Assembly (NCBI GenBank): GCA_013042165.1
Contig: JABDQT010000132.1
Location: forward strand, 1 to 23,956
Length of the DNA stretch: 23,956 nt
Direction: 5' to 3'
Origin: Kiritimatiellales bacterium
GTDB taxonomy: Bacteria; Verrucomicrobiota; Kiritimatiellia; Kiritimatiellales; Pontiellaceae
Shown: positions 1 to 8,173 of the stretch, one piece after another
How the letters are laid out: each line of letters starts with the position of its first letter
How positions within the stretch are numbered: the first letter of the stretch is position 1
Translations under genes and position numbers: made by a program
Notes under the pieces: model-generated
Seen by the model: the letters and a program-made list of their open reading frames with translations, nothing else
Database searches by the model: none
Told to the model about the DNA's origin: nothing

Positions 1-1981
1 CGCCCTGGGAACGGATCTGCTTATCGGCCCCCGGAGGCACCACGAGCATATCGCCCTTGCCCAGCAGCTTTTCGGCGCCCACGCGGTCAAGAATGGTCCG
101 GCTGTCGTTCCCCTGCGAAACCTTGAAGGCAATGCGGACCGGGAAGTTGGCCTTGATCGTCCCCGTGATCACCTTCACATCGGGACGTTGCGTAGCCAAT
201 ATCATGTGAATGCCGGCCGCCCGCGACTTTGCCGCAAGCCGGGAGATGCCCGCCTCGATTTCCTGCTGCGCCACCGCCATCAGATCGGCCAGCTCGTCGA
301 TAATGATTACAATATAGGGCAGTTTTTCGGGAACCTGTTCCTTTTCCTTGCCGGACGCATCCACCACCTCGGCACCAAAGAGCTCTTCCTGTTTTGCGAT
401 GACGCGAGAATTAAAGCCCGGCAGATCGCGTACCCCGGCATGCCGGAACCATTTGAAGCGACGCTCCATTTCGTCGATCGCCCATTTGAGGCCGAGTGCC
501 ACCTTCTTGGCATTGGTGATGACCGGCACCACGAGATGCGGCAGATTGTTGTACTGCTGGAATTCAACCGTTTTCGGGTCGACCAGAATCAGGCGCATGT
601 CATCGGGGGTGTGCTTCATCAGCAGCCCCGTCAGAATGGAGTTCATGCAGACCGATTTACCGGAACCGGTGGCACCGGCAATCAGCAGATGCGGCATCTT
701 GGTCAGATCGTAGATCATTGTTGCTCCGCTGACATCCTTACCGAGCACCAACGGTAACGAGCTTTTGCCACCCTGAAAATCGGGACTCTCGACCAGATCG
801 CGGAAAAAGACGGAAGAGCGCGCCGTGTTCGGCACCTCGACCCCGCAGACCCCCTTGCCGGGAATCGGGGCCTGGATGCGGATGCTCTCGGCATGCATCT
901 TCAGCGCAATGTTATCAGCCAGCTGCTTGATCCGCTCAACGCGAACACCGGGTGCCGGCAGAATTTCATAACAGGTCACCACCGGCCCCTGCTGGACACC
1001 GGTCACCTGCGCTTCAACACCAAACTCCTCGAGGGTTTTCTGCAGCACTTCAGCGGTATCGGCTACCTCGTTGGCCGACATCCCCTTGCCTTGCGGTTTT
1101 GAGGGATCCAGCAACTCCAGCGTCGGCAACGTATAATCGGCGTGGGGCTCGCTTCCGGTGTGGGCCGCAAATTCCTCCTCGGCATTCTTCGCCTTCGGCT
1201 TGGACTCTTTTCTGGCGGTGGCAACGGCGGGCTCTGGCTTGGGATCGGGCTTTTTGCTATCGGCTTTTTTCTGCTGCTCTTCCACGATCGCGCGAATGTC
1301 CACCTGTTGCTCTTCGGCGTCTTGCGGCTTGGCTTTCTTTTTTCGCGGCGCCCTTTTGCGTCTGGGCTCCTTTTTTGGTTCCGGAAAAACCTCTTCGACC
1401 GCGGGCTTTTCGAGCTTAACGGCCTTTGCCTTTTCCCACACCAGCTTCAGCAGCTCCACGACGTGCAGATCAAGCATGCGCACGACGGCAATTGACAACA
1501 ACACAAAGAAGACGATGCCGGCACCGGCATGGCCGATCCAGTAGCCGAGCGAGCGTTGCGCCAATACCTCGCCCATCAGTCCGCCGGGCGTTCCGATATT
1601 CAGGCGCTCCACCGTGCCGTGCCATACCTGCTCATTCATATCAACCAGCCCGGCCAGACAAAACAGAACGAGTACGAGCCAAAGCAGGCGGGGATAGATT
1701 TTGTGTGCGGACCAGAAGACCGAGGATATGCCGATCCAGAGAACGCAAAACGGGATCACATAACCCGCCACACCAAAATACATGAAGGCGATATAAGCCG
1801 AGCGGGCGCCGAACGGGCCGATCCAATTATGCGAGCCTGTAACATTCCGGAACACACCGATATCGGCGGGATTATACGATAAAACGCCCAAAAGCAGCAT
1901 GAGCCCTACCGTACCCACCAGAATCCCGGCAATTTCACGCCAGCCCGAACGATCCGGTTCTTCTGTCTTTGTTTTTGCCAT
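1..1981 (-). CDS. ftsK: DNA translocase FtsK/SpoIIIE, N-terminal two thirds (runs off left edge)
   Basis: Membrane-anchored, ATP-driven double-stranded DNA pump that clears and resolves chromosome termini at the division septum. The frame is open for 660 codons from ATG at 1981 to the window edge. Residues about 17-165 hold four hydrophobic segments (about 17-36, 60-84, 98-114, 145-166), the usual FtsK membrane anchor. A K/P/E-rich linker of about 100 residues follows, then the alpha domain and the RecA-like motor. Walker A GATGSGKS is at residues 436-443 (653-676), and Walker B IIIDELADL has its Asp at about residue 562. The LATQRPDV motif is also present. The rest of the motor and the DNA-reading gamma domain lie outside the window. 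No Shine-Dalgarno precedes the start, and a promoter-like element sits immediately upstream. Family assignment is secure; FtsK versus SpoIIIE naming is convention. Confidence 0.95.
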   Translation of the reverse strand, partial: MAKTKTEEPDRSGWREIAGILVGTVGLMLLLGVLSYNPADIGVFRNVTGSHNWIGPFGARSAYIAFMYFGVAGYVIPFCVLWIGISSVFWSAHKIYPRLLWLVLVLFCLAGLVDMNEQVWHGTVERLNIGTPGGLMGEVLAQRSLGYWIGHAGAGIVFFVLLSIAVVRMLDLHVVELLKLVWEKAKAVKLEKPAVEEVFPEPKKEPRRKRAPRKKKAKPQDAEEQQVDIRAIVEEQQKKADSKKPDPKPEPAVATARKESKPKAKNAEEEFAAHTGSEPHADYTLPTLELLDPSKPQGKGMSANEVADTAEVLQKTLEEFGVEAQVTGVQQGPVVTCYEILPAPGVRVERIKQLADNIALKMHAESIRIQAPIPGKGVCGVEVPNTARSSVFFRDLVESPDFQGGKSSLPLVLGKDVSGATMIYDLTKMPHLLIAGATGSGKSVCMNSILTGLLMKHTPDDMRLILVDPKTVEFQQYNNLPHLVVPVITNAKKVALGLKWAIDEMERRFKWFRHAGVRDLPGFNSRVIAKQEELFGAEVVDASGKEKEQVPEKLPYIVIIIDELADLMAVAQQEIEAGISRLAAKSRAAGIHMILATQRPDVKVITGTIKANFPVRIAFKVSQGNDSRTILDRVGAEKLLGKGDMLVVPPGADKQIRSQG

Positions 1982-1987
1982 TCGAGG

Positions 1988-2017
1988 AATATAGAGGAAT
2001 CGGCCCAGTCAAATCAA
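1988..2017 (-). promoter_or_regulatory. Candidate sigma-70-type promoter for ftsK
   Basis: On the minus strand TTGATT (2012-2017) is followed after 18 bases by TATATT (1988-1993), close to the -35 and -10 consensus. An overlapping TTGACT (2007-2012) has only 13 bases of spacing. The -10 box ends six bases before the ftsK ATG, so transcription would begin at or next to the start codon. Seen by eye only; no transcript data. Confidence 0.45.
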
Positions 2018-2068
2018 CCAAAGGAACGGCTAATGAGCACGAATGACCGTACATGACAGGTCCGGCAG

Positions 2069-2692
2069 TTAATTGGAAGGGCCAAGGTGTGCACGATAGA
2101 AGGCTAATTCGGCGATCGAGGCCTTGATGTCGAAGAGGGCGTCGTGGGCGTTCGCGGCATCGATGCCGCCGTCGGGGAAATATTGATTGAGCAGATCGAC
2201 GCTTTCCTTATCGAATGGCTCGCCACCCACCCAATCCTGCCACTGGATCTTGATGGTCGAGACATCGAGCAACCGGTAGTGCAGACGCCGCGTAAACTCC
2301 GGCAGAAACTTTCGCATCAGGAACCAGTCGTTGTGGATGCTGTTGCCGGCCAGCACGGGGCGGTCGGCCATCTCTTCGCAGGGGGTGTTACAGTATTGAT
2401 CCAGCAACGCCGCGATCCGGCGGTCTGCTTCCCCGACCGCTACGGCTTCGTCCGAACGGCATTGTGAAACCAATCCCGAAAGATTTTCGGCCACCCAGGC
2501 GCTGACCGGCTCCCCCTCCTCCAGCCGGATGCAGAGATTCAAATCCGCTTCGGGCGGATGGATGCGCTTGAGCTCGTTGTCGGTAACGATGACCGCCACC
2601 TGCAGGAGGCCGGCCTGATCGAGCTCCAGCGAGGTGAACTCGGCATCGAACCAGACATACGCGGAGGTTTTTTTCAGTTCCTTTTCAGACAT
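2069..2692 (-). CDS. orn: Oligoribonuclease-like DEDDh 3'-5' exonuclease
   Basis: Expected to degrade 2-5 nt RNA fragments to mononucleotides in the cytoplasm, the last step of mRNA decay. The 207-residue protein has the DEDDh hallmarks: D16 and E18 in WFDAEFTSLE; the GNSIHNDWFLMRKFLPE segment with the second Asp; the LDVSTIK motif typical of Orn; and the C-terminal AHDALFDIKASIAEL motif supplying His and Asp. It is slightly longer than typical Orn (about 180 residues), with an insertion after the first motif. The start chosen is ATG at 2692, a few residues before the first motif. A GTG at 2728 in the same frame would add 12 residues, and neither has a clear ribosome binding site. It lies about 100 bases after ackA with no terminator between, so it may be co-transcribed with pta-ackA. 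Another member of the DEDDh family is possible but less likely. Confidence 0.85.
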   Translation of the reverse strand: MSEKELKKTSAYVWFDAEFTSLELDQAGLLQVAVIVTDNELKRIHPPEADLNLCIRLEEGEPVSAWVAENLSGLVSQCRSDEAVAVGEADRRIAALLDQYCNTPCEEMADRPVLAGNSIHNDWFLMRKFLPEFTRRLHYRLLDVSTIKIQWQDWVGGEPFDKESVDLLNQYFPDGGIDAANAHDALFDIKASIAELAFYRAHLGPSN

Positions 2693-2789
2693 GCCAGGAT
2701 TGAACCATAGATGAATACCGGTTGGCACGGATTACTCGACTGGTTTTTCGCGCCCGCTCTACAGATGTAGACGGAACCACCCGAGAGAT

Positions 2790-3989
2790 CTACTTGATCA
2801 GAGCATAGGTATCCAACGCGATGACGAGTTCTTCGTTGGTATGAATTTTGAGCCCGGTAACCTTCGAGTCATCGGTGGTGATGATGGTTTCGTTGGCATC
2901 GTTGCGGCCATCGTCAACCTCGAGGCCAAGGAAGGTGAAGTTTTCGAGTATTTTTTTGCGAAGCTTGGGATTGTTTTCACCCACCCCGGCTGTAAAGACA
3001 ATGCCGTCCACACCGTTCAAGGCGGCGACATAGCTGCCAATATATTTCTGGATGCTGTAGCAGAACATTTCGATGGCCGCCTTGCAGTTTTCATCACCAC
3101 TCTCCGCGGTTTCGACAATATCGCGCATGTCGCTCTTGCCGGCGATGGCCAGCAAGCCGCCCTGCTTGTTCAGCATGGTACTCACCTGCGCCGCCGTCAG
3201 CTCCTGCGATTCCATGATATGCAGGGGGACATAGGGGTCGAGCGAGCCGGAGCGCGTTCCCATGATGATGCCGTCGAGCGGTGTGAATCCCATGGAGGTA
3301 TCGACCGATTTCCCGCCGAGAAACGCCGCCAGCGAGCCGCCGTTTCCGAGGTGACAGGTAATGAGCTTAAGCTCCTCCAACGGCTTGCCGAGCTCTTGCG
3401 CCGCCTTCTGGGCCACATATCCGTGGGACGTGCCGTGAAAACCGTACTTACGGATCTTGTAGTTGGTGTACTGGATGCGCGGAAGCGCATACATGTAGGC
3501 CTTTTTCGGCATCGATTGGTGGATGGCCGTATCGAAAACCGCAACCTGCGGCATGTCGGGCAATAGCGACTGCATCGCCTTGATACCCATCAGGTTTGGC
3601 GGATTATGAAGCGGCGCCAGCATGGAGTTGCGCTCAATCGCCTTGATTACTTCACGGTCAACAACCACCGATCCGGTAAAATCCTCGCCACCATGCACCA
3701 CCCGGTGGCCGACACCGGTGAGCTCATCCAGACTCTCCAGCACACCCTTGTCGCTTTCGGTGAGCAGCTTCAGGATTTCATCGATGGCGGCCCTGTGATT
3801 CGGCAACTCAACAAACTGCTTCTCCTTGTCGTAATACTCGGCACACTCATGCGTGATCGTGGATCCGGCGATACCGATGCGATCGGCCTGCCCTTCGCAC
3901 AGGGCGGAAAACTGATCGTTTTCCAGATTGACGGTATAGAGCTTAAACTTGATGGAGGATGAGCCGGAATTGAGAACGAGAATTTTCAT
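2790..3989 (-). CDS. ackA: Acetate kinase
   Basis: Transfers phosphate between acetyl-phosphate and ADP, giving acetate and ATP; cytoplasmic, of the ASKHA fold. The full 399 residues match the family length. By alignment with the known archaeal enzyme, the visible active-site residues are N7 (VLNSGSSSIKFKLY), R96 (GHRVVHGGE), D153 (VFDTAIHQS), H185 (FHGTSH), R246 (GTRSGSLDP) and the Glu pair near 386-387 (TNEELVIA). The nucleotide loops HLGNGGS (213-219) and AGVGENNP (334-341) are intact. It starts 17 bases after pta, so the two form an operon making acetate and ATP from acetyl-CoA. This fits a fermentative or overflow metabolism. Confidence 0.97.
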   Translation of the reverse strand: MKILVLNSGSSSIKFKLYTVNLENDQFSALCEGQADRIGIAGSTITHECAEYYDKEKQFVELPNHRAAIDEILKLLTESDKGVLESLDELTGVGHRVVHGGEDFTGSVVVDREVIKAIERNSMLAPLHNPPNLMGIKAMQSLLPDMPQVAVFDTAIHQSMPKKAYMYALPRIQYTNYKIRKYGFHGTSHGYVAQKAAQELGKPLEELKLITCHLGNGGSLAAFLGGKSVDTSMGFTPLDGIIMGTRSGSLDPYVPLHIMESQELTAAQVSTMLNKQGGLLAIAGKSDMRDIVETAESGDENCKAAIEMFCYSIQKYIGSYVAALNGVDGIVFTAGVGENNPKLRKKILENFTFLGLEVDDGRNDANETIITTDDSKVTGLKIHTNEELVIALDTYALIK

Positions 3990-4006
3990 TAGTCTGTTTC
4001 CTGAAA

Positions 4007-5011
4007 TTAACTGTCTGCCTGAAGGGCGGTAAGGGCTACGGTGCCGACAATGTCTTCAACGTAGCAGCCGCGGGAAAGATCGTTTACGGGCTTGTTCAAC
4101 CCCTGCAGAATCGGACCGTAGGCACCGGCTCCGGCGAGACGCTGCACCAGCTTGTAGCCGATGTTGGCCGCATTGAGATCCGGGAAGATCAACACACGCG
4201 CTTCGCCGCCCAACGGACTCTCCGGAACCTTTTTGGCGGCAACGCCCGGGACAATGGCGGAGTCGGTCTGTAGCTCGCCATCGATTATGATCCCTTTATC
4301 GGGATAGACTTCGGCCACCTTGGCCTTGGCCAGCTTCACCGCCTGCTGCACTTTTTCAACCATAGGGCAATCTCCGCCGGATCCATAGGATGAGAAGGAA
4401 AGCAGGGCAACCTTCGGCGGAATGTCGTAATTCATGGCAGAGATCGCGCTATCGACCGCAATGTCGGCCAGCTGTTCCGCCGTCGGATCAACCACAAGCG
4501 CACAGTCGGAAAAGATATAGGTCTTGTCGTCCACATCCATGATGAAAAAACTCGAAACCGTTGCGCCCTTTTTGGCGGCCTTGATGACCTGAAGCGCAGG
4601 ACGAACCGTGTCGGCCGTGGAATGCGCCGCGCCGGAAACCATTCCGTCCGCGTCGCCCGACTGCATAATCATGGTTCCGAAAAAGCTGACCTGCTTCACG
4701 GCTTCGAGTGCCTGCTCCGGGGAAATCCCCTTGGCCTTGCGCAGCTCGTAGAAGGTGTCGGCATATTCCTGCAGCTTGTCCGACGTCTCCGGATTGATGA
4801 CCGTAATGCCGTCCAGGTTCCATGCTTTGGCGGAAAATACCTCGGCAATCTGCTGCTTGTCACCGAGCAGAATGATGGAGGCAATGCCTTCGGAGTTAAT
4901 GATATGGGCGGCTTCGAGCACGCGCTCGTCGCTGCCTTCGGGTAGTACGATGTTACGCTTCCTGACTTTAGCAGCATCAATGATCTGCTGAATAAAGATA
5001 CTTCTGCCCAT
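4007..5011 (-). CDS. pta: Phosphate acetyltransferase
   Basis: Converts acetyl-CoA and phosphate to acetyl-phosphate and CoA, feeding AckA directly downstream. From ATG at 5011 the protein has 334 residues, the size of the short, single-domain Pta without the N-terminal regulatory region of the enterobacterial enzyme. Conserved blocks are visible: VLPEGSDERVLEAA near the N-terminus, DGMVSGAAHSTADTVRPALQ in the middle, SFSSYGSG, DGELQTDSAIVP, and the C-terminal FPDLNAANIGYKLVQRL with PVNDLSRGC, which carries the catalytic Ser-Arg. An in-frame ATG at 5059 would add 16 residues of no family likeness. The start at 5011 has GGGGA about ten bases upstream. The gene follows the rplQ terminator, so it needs its own promoter in 5012-5223. 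Confidence 0.96.
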   Translation of the reverse strand: MGRSIFIQQIIDAAKVRKRNIVLPEGSDERVLEAAHIINSEGIASIILLGDKQQIAEVFSAKAWNLDGITVINPETSDKLQEYADTFYELRKAKGISPEQALEAVKQVSFFGTMIMQSGDADGMVSGAAHSTADTVRPALQVIKAAKKGATVSSFFIMDVDDKTYIFSDCALVVDPTAEQLADIAVDSAISAMNYDIPPKVALLSFSSYGSGGDCPMVEKVQQAVKLAKAKVAEVYPDKGIIIDGELQTDSAIVPGVAAKKVPESPLGGEARVLIFPDLNAANIGYKLVQRLAGAGAYGPILQGLNKPVNDLSRGCYVEDIVGTVALTALQADS

Positions 5012-5223
5012 TGGCCTGTTTCCCCGTTTTTCTAAGTTTCCGCATCCCCAAATATGCAAAAATCACCGCAGAAATTACCAGCTCCGCACTTTTGCGCAAC
5101 CCAAATCCGTAGGTTTGTTACCTGTTTTCATTTTTTCGGTCGAAATAAATTTATCGGATTTCAAACTTTGCCGGATTTTCCGAAAAAAGGTGCCCGTGCA
5201 GTGTGCTCTTCAAACGTTCATCG
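5012..5223. other. Intergenic region upstream of pta
   Basis: About 210 non-coding bases between the rplQ terminator and pta. They are AT-richer than the neighbouring genes and should hold the pta-ackA promoter. The CGGATTT motif occurs twice about 22 bases apart (near 5155 and 5172), and a short CGGA-TCCG hairpin overlaps the second copy. A possible TTGCAT plus TTAGAA pair (18 bases apart) is close to the start but weak. I cannot choose a promoter with confidence. Confidence 0.4.
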
Positions 5224-5264
5224 CCGAAAAACAAAAACCCCGCAGCCATAGGCAACGGGGTTTT
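5224..5264 (-). terminator. Rho-independent terminator after rplQ
   Basis: On the minus strand AAAACCCCG (5256-5264) pairs with CGGGGTTTT (5234-5242). An inner GCC/GGC pairing closes a short TAT loop, and the stem runs into a T-rich tract with a single G interruption (5227-5237). It begins about 23 bases after the rplQ stop codon and marks the end of the ribosomal supercluster. Confidence 0.9.
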
Positions 5265-5287
5265 GCGTTCACTCTTTTTCGAGCCGT

Positions 5288-5689
5288 TTACTCAGCGGCG
5301 GCTTCTTCGGCCACTTCGGCAACCGGAGCGGCGACAGCGTCTACCCACTCGAGCAATACCATTTCCGAGCTATCGGAGATACGGCGTCCAAGCTTGACGA
5401 TCCGGGTGTAGCCGCCGTTGCGCGATGAAAAACTCGGCGCAACCGCATCAAAAAGCTCCTTCACAGAACCTTCCTGCTTCAGCGTGGAGAGTGCCTGCCG
5501 ACGTGCTGCCAGCGAACCCTTCTTGCCGAGCGTGACCATTTTTTCAGCCAGGCTGCGGGCCGCTTTGGCTTTGGGCAGTGTGGTCTTGATGCGCTTGTTA
5601 TCGATAAGGGCGCATACCAGATTTGCGAGCAGCTCGTTGCGGTGCGCGCTGGTGCGTCCAAGTTTAACTGTTTTCTTACGATGTCTCAT
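5288..5689 (-). CDS. rplQ: 50S ribosomal protein bL17
   Basis: Large-subunit protein near the exit tunnel. The 133-residue product opens with MRHRKKTVKLGRTSAHRNEL, the unmistakable L17 start, and contains the LVTLGKKG-like and RNGGYTRIVKLGRR blocks. The last 20 residues are an Ala/Val/Glu-rich acidic tail (APVAEVAEEAAAE) beyond the conserved core, a common but variable extension. It follows rpoA by 27 bases with GAGG nine bases before the ATG, and it is the last gene of the cluster before the terminator. Confidence 0.97.
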   Translation of the reverse strand: MRHRKKTVKLGRTSAHRNELLANLVCALIDNKRIKTTLPKAKAARSLAEKMVTLGKKGSLAARRQALSTLKQEGSVKELFDAVAPSFSSRNGGYTRIVKLGRRISDSSEMVLLEWVDAVAAPVAEVAEEAAAE

Positions 5690-5716
5690 TGTTCCAACCT
5701 CTGGATAGTATACAAA

Positions 5717-6721
5717 CTAGTCTTCGATCAGCGATACCTTGAGCAGGTCCGCATCGAAGGTCATGCCTAGCGAAAGTCCCATTTCCTGGATCTTCGCCTT
5801 GATTTCGTTCAGCGACTTCTTACCAAAGTTGCGGTATTTCAGCATTTCGGCCTCGGTCTTCTGCGCCAGCTCGCCCACGGTGGTGATGTTGGCATTGTTC
5901 AGGCAGTTGGCTGCACGCACACTCAGCTCGATTTCGTTCACACTGATATTCAATTTCTTGCGCAGCTCTTCCTTCTCCAGGTCGATCTGCTTTTCGCTCT
6001 CCTCAAACTCGATCAGATCCTTATCGTAGGAGACGAATACGTCGAGATGGTGACGCAGAATCGCGGCGGACATGGTCAGCGCATCGTCAGGGCTGACGCG
6101 GCCATCCGTCCAGATTTCAATCACGAGTTTGTCATAGTCCGTACGGCGGCCCACACGGGTGTTTTCCACCTCGTATTTGACACGACGGACCGGGGAAAAG
6201 ATGCAGTCGATCGGAATGATGCCGATCTCCTGGTTTTCCTTCTTGTTGAGTTCGGCCGGGCAATAACCGCGTCCGATGCGCAACTCCATCTCCGCTTCGA
6301 AAACGCCGCTTTCGGCGAGCGTGCAGATCACAAAGTCGGGATTGAGCACTTCAATCGTGTCCGGCGTCACGATGTCGCCGGCGGTGACTTCGCCCGGGCC
6401 TTCAACCTTGATCTTGACGGTCTGCGTATCGCGGGTATAGCTCTTGAACAGCAGTTGCTTGATGTTCAGAATAATGTCGGTCACATCCTCGGTCACTCCG
6501 TCGAGGCTGCAAAATTCGTGGGGAGCGCCCTTGATCTTGATGGAGGAGACCGCTGCGCCTTCAAGCGAGGAGAGCAGTACGCGCCGCAGCGAATTGCCCA
6601 TAGTGCGGCCATAGCCGCCTTCAAAGGGTTCTGCGTAGAATTTACCGTAGTTTTCAGTCGAAGCGGCATCATCCTTGATAACCTGCTTCGGCATTTCGAA
6701 ACGACCTAGTCGAGTAGCCAT
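5717..6721 (-). CDS. rpoA: DNA-directed RNA polymerase subunit alpha
   Basis: Alpha subunit, which dimerises to nucleate polymerase assembly and contacts promoter UP elements and activators. The product has 334 residues. The N-terminal domain includes FEGGYGRTMGNSLRRVLLSSLEGAA, the dimer and beta-binding helix, and the C-terminal domain includes ELSVRAANCLNNANITTVGEL, with the Arg equivalent to E. coli R265, and RNFGKKSLNEIKAKI. The start at 6721 (MATRLGRFEMPK) is preferred over the internal Met ten codons later, because GGGAGAT lies upstream and related bacteria share this opening. A 73-base gap separates it from rpsK, where most bacteria carry rpsD. Confidence 0.97.
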   Translation of the reverse strand: MATRLGRFEMPKQVIKDDAASTENYGKFYAEPFEGGYGRTMGNSLRRVLLSSLEGAAVSSIKIKGAPHEFCSLDGVTEDVTDIILNIKQLLFKSYTRDTQTVKIKVEGPGEVTAGDIVTPDTIEVLNPDFVICTLAESGVFEAEMELRIGRGYCPAELNKKENQEIGIIPIDCIFSPVRRVKYEVENTRVGRRTDYDKLVIEIWTDGRVSPDDALTMSAAILRHHLDVFVSYDKDLIEFEESEKQIDLEKEELRKKLNISVNEIELSVRAANCLNNANITTVGELAQKTEAEMLKYRNFGKKSLNEIKAKIQEMGLSLGMTFDADLLKVSLIED

Positions 6722-6794
6722 GTGTTTATCTCCCAGAACCGGGCATTAACCGGCTCGTATGGTGTTAATTACTTGTTGTTAGAAAATCTAAAAC

Positions 6795-7391
6795 CTAGAC
6801 GCGACGACGCTTGGGCGGACGGCATCCATTGTGCGGAATAGCCGTCGTGTCTTTGATGGTTGTAATGGAGAGCCCGGCAGACTGAATGGCGCGAACCGCA
6901 GACTCGCGGCCGGCACCCGGTCCCTGCACACGCACTTCCACCTCGGTCATGCCGTGGCTGATTGCCGTACGGGCAGCATCCTGTGCCACAGTGGTTGCGG
7001 CAAAGGCGGTGCTTTTGCGCGATCCTTTGAAGTTACAACGACCGGCGCTGCTCCAGGAAACGACGTTACCGCGCATGTCGGTAATTGATACAATGGTGTT
7101 GTTGAACGTGGTCTTTACGAAGGCGATACCGAAAGGAACATTCTTGGAGCCCTTCTTGCGCTTGATCGGCTCGATGACTTCATCGGCCAGCAGATCGGCG
7201 GCCGTAGGCAGGCGCGACTTGCTTTCTTCAGCCACTACTTCCTTCTTGGCTTCCACAGGTGTGGTCTCGGCGGGTTTTGCCTCAGCGGCTTTTTCCGTAG
7301 TCGCAACCGGAGCTGCTTCTTCAACCACTTTTTCTTCCACCTTCGCCGAGGCTTCAGCGGACACGTCTACATCATTTTTTTCTTCTGCCAT
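6795..7391 (-). CDS. rpsK: 30S ribosomal protein uS11 with long acidic N-terminal extension
   Basis: Small-subunit platform protein contacting the mRNA exit region. The S11 core runs from about residue 77 to 198, with [55 protein letters not shown] and the C-terminal [14 protein letters not shown]. Ahead of it are about 75 residues very rich in Ala, Glu, Lys and Val, low in complexity and probably disordered; bacterial S11 is usually about 129 residues in all. The extension appears genuine: AAGGA lies eight bases before the ATG at 7391, the frame is unbroken, and there is no Met between residue 1 and the middle of the core. The next gene is rpoA, with rpsD missing between them. Confidence 0.96.
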   Translation of the reverse strand: MAEEKNDVDVSAEASAKVEEKVVEEAAPVATTEKAAEAKPAETTPVEAKKEVVAEESKSRLPTAADLLADEVIEPIKRKKGSKNVPFGIAFVKTTFNNTIVSITDMRGNVVSWSSAGRCNFKGSRKSTAFAATTVAQDAARTAISHGMTEVEVRVQGPGAGRESAVRAIQSAGLSITTIKDTTAIPHNGCRPPKRRRV

Positions 7392-7422
7392 GGGTATTAT
7401 CCTTTTTTATCAGTGGCCGAGG

Positions 7423-7824
7423 CTATTTAGCCGCTTTGACGGCGGAACGGGCTTCCTTGCCGCGAACGATACCTACGGTGCGCTTCGCGCCCTTGCGGGT
7501 GCGGGCATTGGTCTTGGTGCGCTGTCCGCGTACCGGAAGGCCGGCACGGTGGCGGCGACCACGGTAGGAACCGATCGAAATCAAGCGACGGATGTTGGCC
7601 GATACCTCGCGGCGCAGGTCCCCTTCAATTCGATAGTCGTTTTGCAGAACGGCAACCAAACGCTGAATTTCTTCATCATTCAGGGCGTCCGCCTTCTTGG
7701 TTGGATCCAGCTTGGCCTTCTCGCAAAGATCCTTCGCGGTGGTGTGGCCGATGCCGTAGATATATTGAAGCGAATATTCCAGCTTCTTTCTACCGGGGAT
7801 GTCTATACCGAGTACTCGTGGCAT
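7423..7824 (-). CDS. rpsM: 30S ribosomal protein uS13
   Basis: Head protein that touches the P-site tRNA and the large subunit. The 133 residues open with [19 protein letters not shown] and contain [50 protein letters not shown], the diagnostic S13 block, and a basic C-terminal tail. It is about ten residues longer than many homologues because of the tail. It sits between rpmJ (15 bases upstream) and rpsK (31 bases downstream), the normal alpha-operon order. Confidence 0.97.
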   Translation of the reverse strand: MPRVLGIDIPGRKKLEYSLQYIYGIGHTTAKDLCEKAKLDPTKKADALNDEEIQRLVAVLQNDYRIEGDLRREVSANIRRLISIGSYRGRRHRAGLPVRGQRTKTNARTRKGAKRTVGIVRGKEARSAVKAAK

Positions 7825-7839
7825 TACTAAAACTCCTTC

Positions 7840-7953
7840 TTATCCTTGGCGCTGCTTATGGCGCGGGTTCGTGCAAATGATGCGAACCACACCTTTGCGC
7901 CGGATTACCTTACATTGTTCACACATTCTCTTTACTGAAGCTCGTACTTTCAT
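7840..7953 (-). CDS. rpmJ: 50S ribosomal protein bL36, zinc-binding form
   Basis: The smallest ribosomal protein, 37 residues, starting [21 protein letters not shown]. It carries the complete zinc ribbon C11-x2-C14, C27 and H32, so this is the zinc-dependent (C+) form. The ATG at 7953 follows the infA stop by one base. An in-frame upstream Met at 8022 would lie inside infA and is unlikely. The gene sits between infA and rpsM, as in many bacteria. Confidence 0.96.
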   Translation of the reverse strand: MKVRASVKRMCEQCKVIRRKGVVRIICTNPRHKQRQG

Positions 7954-7954
7954 C

Positions 7955-8173
7955 TTATTGCTCCTGGTCTGGCACCAGACGCCCCTTGGACATATCGTAG
8001 GGCGACATTTCAACAGTGACATTCGAACCGATCGGCGGCAACTGCATGCCCTGCTCGTTACGCGCTATAAACGCAACAAAACGGTGCCCATTGCTTAGTT
8101 CTGCGTCAAAAGCGTGTTTGTCTATCACGGACAACAAGCGCGCGTCTAGAAAAATTGTCTCTTTTTTCTCCAT
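7955..8173 (-). CDS. infA: Translation initiation factor IF-1 (divergent)
   Basis: IF-1 is an OB-fold protein that binds the 30S A site during initiation. The 72-residue length, the position between map and rpmJ, and the motifs [14 protein letters not shown] and [17 protein letters not shown] identify it. It is more divergent than its neighbours: the usual strongly conserved segment around RILTGD reads QLPPIGS, the common ISGKMR is IARNEQ, and the basic C-terminal end is replaced by PDQEQ. The start ATG overlaps the map stop by one base (TAATG), indicating translational coupling. A specialised paralogue cannot be excluded if another infA exists elsewhere. Confidence 0.88.
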   Translation of the reverse strand: MEKKETIFLDARLLSVIDKHAFDAELSNGHRFVAFIARNEQGMQLPPIGSNVTVEMSPYDMSKGRLVPDQEQ

